A stretch of 64,000 bases of DNA, taken from NCBI RefSeq assembly GCF_003675385.1, contig NZ_RCWZ01000002.1, forward strand, positions 434,001-498,000, read 5' to 3'. This document shows positions 61,301-64,000 of the stretch, in pieces. Under the pieces are notes generated by a model. The model made no database searches. It was given only the letters and a program-made list of their open reading frames with translations, and had not been told where the DNA came from. Made by a program: the position numbers and the translations under genes. The stretch comes from Mucilaginibacter kameinonensis (GTDB taxonomy: Bacteria; Bacteroidota; Bacteroidia; Sphingobacteriales; Sphingobacteriaceae). Numbering within the stretch: position 1 is the stretch's first letter; each line of letters begins with the position of its first letter.

Positions 61301-61853
61301 ACCAGGCGATTTTAAATGGCAGGACACTGATGGTGATGGCAAAATCACCCAGGCAGATCGCCAGTTCCTGGGCAATCCGCTGCCTACATTTACTTACGGT
61401 ATTAACTTTAATGCTAACTACAAAAACTTTGATATCAAATTATTTGGACAAGGTGTTTGGGGCAACAAAATTTACCAGGCTTACCGCAGGTTAGATATCC
61501 CATCTGCAAACTATCCTATTGCAGCACTTAACGCCTGGACGCCAGACAACAGTGGCAGCAATTACCCGCGTTTAAGTGATGCCGATCCGAATAATAACTT
61601 TAAAAACCCATCAAATTTCTACCTGCAAAGCGGTGCTTACTTCCGTATTAAAACCTTGCAGTTAGGTTACAATTTGCCTGCAACATGGTTAAAATCGGCT
61701 GATATTAAAAGGGTAAGGGTATTCTTGAGCAGCAATAACCTGGTAACTATTACAGGTTACAAAGGCTTTGATCCGGAAATCAGCGGTGGCATTGATATGG
61801 GTCTTTATCCTCAGGCCCGCACGTTTATGGCTGGTTTGGATATCACTTTATAA
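58395..61853 (+). CDS. SusC/RagA family TonB-linked outer membrane protein with STN domain
   Basis: 1152 residues from the ATG at 58395 (MNFRLRRPIPWGKIMKITFS), a start typical of this family; an upstream ATG at 58344 lies inside the second leader hairpin. Signal peptide to about IKAQG, STN domain (about 45-115; NTTMLEALQYLQKNNNVKF), carboxypeptidase-like sandwich (about 140-225), plug (about 235-350; SSNGVIIVTTKKG) and a complete barrel ending FMAGLDITL. The STN domain should signal to the FecR at 57154. The SusD partner follows 18 bases later. The substrate is unknown. Confidence 0.93.
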   Translation: MNFRLRRPIPWGKIMKITFSQVLIAIMVSSMTYASPIKAQGILNKKVNVTLSNTTMLEALQYLQKNNNVKFIYSASSLDANKHFSLDINNQTLKTVLDQVFKNNGINYDVMNDRVVLEKKAATTPTVNAAEPGVVIIEQAAANVTITGKITDNTGQPVPGATITEKGTTNGITAGADGGFKLSVAGPQSVIVVQFIGYAKQEIVVGNQTVINVVLAEDVKAINEVVVVGYGTQKKVTVTGAISSVKASDLQDQQVTRVDDALRGRVTGVSVVQSSGSPGSSPQIRVRGVTSRLNSDPLYVIDGIVVDNGGLDNVNPNDVESIEVLKDASAAIYGSRSSNGVIIVTTKKGKKGDAQISYNGYVGIQSPVSKVKLANASQYATLRNQSKINDGGTAIFANPASYGTGTNWQDQIFDNNALIQNHNLNISGASDKANYYTSFGYLDQQGVVMPDISGYKKFNFTVNTSYKPKKWLTIGENFTYSYTKNKAFGNTNSVFGGPLSSSLNLDPITPVTVSDINGQPNVGDYQKANIIRNGQGLPYGISGYVGQEITNPLAYAQTVLGNYSDATNLLGSAFVEVEPIQGLKLRSQISAKQAYYGSDGFTPLYYLNSSTSNTTTNQTQAYNRNLSWNVDNTITYTRSFGKNNLTALVGTSAQKTTASGLQGSFLGEPATSLADASILYALPAANRIAASALGLDDVQPHTLASYFGRVTYDYDQKYLFSGIIRRDGSSRFGANHLYGTFPAGQVGYVVSREDWFPKNTFVDFFKLRASYGSVGNERALGPFRYAATIGSGRNAIFGDAVGIGYSPNQPPNPNLKWEETHTTDIGFDATLFNNLSVTFDVYKKLTKGMLQDVQLPSYAGFAGQPSDNVGDMENKGVELSLNYTNKIGEFNYSVGGNISYNKNTVVSLGNQIDHFVQGTVQSTTYEIGRITPGQPIGEFYGFKELGVFHSQAEINAYTKNGQLIQPNAKPGDFKWQDTDGDGKITQADRQFLGNPLPTFTYGINFNANYKNFDIKLFGQGVWGNKIYQAYRRLDIPSANYPIAALNAWTPDNSGSNYPRLSDADPNNNFKNPSNFYLQSGAYFRIKTLQLGYNLPATWLKSADIKRVRVFLSSNNLVTITGYKGFDPEISGGIDMGLYPQARTFMAGLDITL

Positions 61854-61871
61854 TAACAAATTACAATTATC

Positions 61872-63368
61872 ATGAAATCGAAACATATTATATATACAGG
61901 GCTGGCGTTGATGGGAATGGGTGCCATGGTATCATGCAAAAAATCATTCCTTGAACTGCAACCTAAAGGGCAGTTCTTAGAATCAAACTATTATGCAAAC
62001 CCCGATGAGGCTTTTGCAGCGGTAATTGCTGCTTATGACCCTTTGGTAACTGAAACCGGTGGTATCGACAATACCTATTCAGATCCCCTTGGTGCATTAA
62101 ACTCAGCTTCTGATGATTGCTTTGCAGGCGGTGGTAGCGCATCAGACGTTACCCCTTGGCAGGTGATCAACAACTATACACTTACACCGGCACAAGGACC
62201 GCAAAACCAGTTTTGGGCTATCAACTTTCAGGGTGTTAACCGTACCGACGTATTGCTTGAAAATTTGCCTAAAGTACCAGGCTTAAGCGCTGATTTGTTA
62301 AAGCGTTATACTGCTGAAGGTCAGTTTTTACGTGCACACTATTATTTTGACCTGGTAAGGTTATTTAAAAATGTGCCGTTGATCCTTAATTCATTAAACC
62401 TGACTAACGTATACGACCAGGTACAAGCTACTCCTGAAGCTGTTTATACTCAAATTGAAAACGATTTGAAAGCGGCTATCCCGGGTTTACCTGCTACTGT
62501 ACCTACAAGTGATGGCGGCCGTGTAACACAAGGCGCAGCTAAGGCCTTATTGGGTAAAGTTTATCTGTATGAAAAGAAATGGGCCGATGCAGCTACCATG
62601 CTGAAAGATGTGAATACTAATTATGGCTATAAACTGTTAACTAATTACGGTGCTATTTTCAGCCCGACAAATAAATTCAACAGCGAGTCGATTTTTGAAT
62701 TGGTTCACTCAGGTTCACAAAGCTATACCTGGAGCAACTGGAACCAATTTAAATCAAACATTTATACACAAATGATTGGTCCGCGTAGCTATACAGGCCC
62801 GATATATTACAGTGGTGGTTATGGTTTTAATCCGGTTACAACGCAGCTGGCTACCGCCTTAAAAGGCGACCCGCGTTATGGCTATACTGTTGTTAATATC
62901 GATAGTTTAACAAAAGCTACTAAAACAAGCTATTCACCAAGTTATCAGAATACCGGTTACTTTATCCAAAAGTATGCACCGGTGTTGGCTAACAAAGTTA
63001 CAACCGGTACCACCGATTTGAACTGGCCTAACGACTATATTGAGATCCGTTTGGCTGATACCTACCTGATGGAAGCTGAAGCAGAATTGAATGGTGGCGG
63101 CGATCAGGGACGTGCGCAAACTTTGCTTGATGCTGTACGTGCCCGTGTTGGCTTAGCTTCAAAACCCGCTACACTTCAAAACATCTATGATGAAAGAAGG
63201 CTTGAGCTGGCTACTGAAGGCCACCGCTGGTTTGACCTGGTACGCTGGGGACAGGCGCCAAGTGTACTTGCATTTAAAAACTTTAAAGCAGGCGTGAACG
63301 AGATATTGCCTATCCCGTTAAACGAAACGCTTAACGGTACAAAGCTTAAACAAAACCCGGGTTATTAA
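61872..63368 (+). CDS. SusD/RagB family lipoprotein
   Basis: 498 residues. Lipobox MGAMVSC (Cys22) then KKSFLELQPKGQ. TPR-like helical body with AEGQFLRAHYYFDLVRL and, near the end, DERRLELATEGHRWFDLVRW, the most conserved SusD segment. It is the binding lid for the preceding SusC. No enzyme or glycan-binding gene follows; the operon ends at a terminator. Confidence 0.93.
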   Translation: MKSKHIIYTGLALMGMGAMVSCKKSFLELQPKGQFLESNYYANPDEAFAAVIAAYDPLVTETGGIDNTYSDPLGALNSASDDCFAGGGSASDVTPWQVINNYTLTPAQGPQNQFWAINFQGVNRTDVLLENLPKVPGLSADLLKRYTAEGQFLRAHYYFDLVRLFKNVPLILNSLNLTNVYDQVQATPEAVYTQIENDLKAAIPGLPATVPTSDGGRVTQGAAKALLGKVYLYEKKWADAATMLKDVNTNYGYKLLTNYGAIFSPTNKFNSESIFELVHSGSQSYTWSNWNQFKSNIYTQMIGPRSYTGPIYYSGGYGFNPVTTQLATALKGDPRYGYTVVNIDSLTKATKTSYSPSYQNTGYFIQKYAPVLANKVTTGTTDLNWPNDYIEIRLADTYLMEAEAELNGGGDQGRAQTLLDAVRARVGLASKPATLQNIYDERRLELATEGHRWFDLVRWGQAPSVLAFKNFKAGVNEILPIPLNETLNGTKLKQNPGY

Positions 63369-63387
63369 TTTAACCTGTTTAATTAAT

Positions 63388-63420
63388 AAAAAGGCTGTCA
63401 TGTTACATGGCAGCCTTTTT
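63388..63420 (+). terminator. Intrinsic terminator of the second Sus operon
   Basis: AAAAAGGCTG (63388-63397) pairs with CAGCCTTTTT (63411-63420), with an inner CATG pairing, and ends in a T-run 19 bases after the SusD stop codon. Confidence 0.88.
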
Positions 63421-63473
63421 ATCTTTATATGGAGGGGTATCACATTGCCTCGTCAATTTTTACACGTACTATT

Positions 63474-64000
63474 ATGCTTAAGCAGCGCACATTCTTTTTG
63501 GCTTTGTCGTTACTGATTCCTTTGAGTTTCTTACTGGTACAGTGCTTTAGCGACAAACCGGAGGATCAAAGAGCTGAGATCTTCGCGGGATCGGCAAGTT
63601 GTCAGAAATGCCATAAGGACGTTTATGATAGTTATCTGCATACAGCGCACTATCTTTCTTCGCGGCCAACATCTGCCGAAATTGTACACGGAAGTTTCGA
63701 CCCTCATAATAACACGCTGCAATATGCCGATGGCACTGTTGTTAAAATGGAAAAGCGTAACGGCGAGCTTTACCAGGTAAGCTATACCAACAATAAAGAA
63801 ACTGTTGCCCATAAAATGGATATCACTTTTGGGGTAACCAAGGCGCAAACCTATATGTACTGGCAGGATAAGCAGTTGTTTGAATTGCCGGTATCTTACT
63901 TTAATACGGTACATGGCTGGGCTAACAGCCCCGGTTATGATGGTACTAAGCCGGATTTTAACCGGCCAATTTTGCAAAGATGTTTTGAGTGCCATGCATC
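63474..64000 (+). CDS. Multiheme cytochrome c lipoprotein (partial, cut by window edge)
   Basis: Open frame from the ATG at 63474 to the window end, 175 codons. A lipoprotein signal peptide ends at FLLVQC (Cys24). A heme c motif CQKCH is at 43-47 and a second, CFECH, lies just before the window end, so at least two hemes are bound. The segment ASCQKCHKDVYDSYLHTAHY is like the cytochrome c family proteins annotated as multiheme in Bacteroidota. It would be attached to the membrane facing the periplasm and transfer electrons or bind an oxyanion. The rest of the gene is outside the window. Confidence 0.85.
   Translation, partial: MLKQRTFFLALSLLIPLSFLLVQCFSDKPEDQRAEIFAGSASCQKCHKDVYDSYLHTAHYLSSRPTSAEIVHGSFDPHNNTLQYADGTVVKMEKRNGELYQVSYTNNKETVAHKMDITFGVTKAQTYMYWQDKQLFELPVSYFNTVHGWANSPGYDGTKPDFNRPILQRCFECHA

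Noticed and set aside
1-64000. CRISPR arrays, integrases, transposases and defence genes
   Set aside because: None was seen: no regular direct repeats with spacers, no DDE or recombinase motifs, no restriction or toxin-antitoxin pairs.

Overview
The window looks like chromosomal DNA of a soil or plant-associated Bacteroidota, most likely Sphingobacteriaceae and Mucilaginibacter- or Pedobacter-like. Support comes from three SusC/SusD outer-membrane pairs, FecI/FecR-type sigma and anti-sigma genes, several TAnnTTTG promoter boxes, few Shine-Dalgarno sequences, lipoproteins ending in SCKK-type lipoboxes, and stand-alone FtsX permeases typical of this phylum. Genus assignment is inference. No rRNA, tRNA, CRISPR array, transposase or phage gene was recognised, although tRNAs were only searched for by eye.

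Layout. 1-5.6 kb: the end of a secreted-type GH29 alpha-L-fucosidase, a DUF2027-Smr protein, a DUF892-like protein, an M1 metallopeptidase, YtxH and a cold shock protein. 5.7-16.3 kb: a GAF-PAS-HisKA protein without an ATPase domain, an HAD hydrolase with an altered active-site motif, lysine biosynthesis genes (lysA and an aspartokinase), a sigma-factor/small-protein/clpP operon, a creatininase-like protein and a TPR histidine kinase. Several palindromic dispersed repeats lie between these genes, and lysA carries an in-frame microrepeat. 16.5-25.7 kb: mixed small genes (Nudix-family regulator, YjbQ, VOC proteins, TIM-barrel isomerase, TPM protein, response regulator, acyltransferase, ECF sigma). 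25.7-33.7 kb: two SDR-type oxidoreductases with an AraC regulator, then two large FtsX/MacB-type permeases.

34-46.5 kb is a polysaccharide-utilisation-type operon: FecR anti-sigma, SusC with STN domain, SusD, a second SusC lacking STN and carboxypeptidase-like domains, a second SusD, and a surface-glycan-binding-type lipoprotein. It has no adjacent sigma gene and no glycoside hydrolase. 49.2-53.3 kb holds a secreted GH9 glycanase directly followed by a secreted AGE-family (cellobiose/mannobiose 2-epimerase-like) enzyme with an FnIII-like tail. 53.8-63.4 kb is a second regulated uptake locus in the order ECF sigma, Cys-rich DUF6660-like protein, TonB-dependent receptor, FecR, STN-containing SusC, SusD. 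A metal-type receptor cassette therefore appears to sit between a sigma factor and its anti-sigma factor. The window ends inside a multiheme cytochrome c lipoprotein gene.

The most interesting signals are the split sigma/anti-sigma locus, the exported epimerase-glycanase pair, a pair of mutually exclusive hairpins in the leader of the orphan FecR gene, the repeat array inside lysA, and several enzymes whose canonical catalytic residues are replaced.
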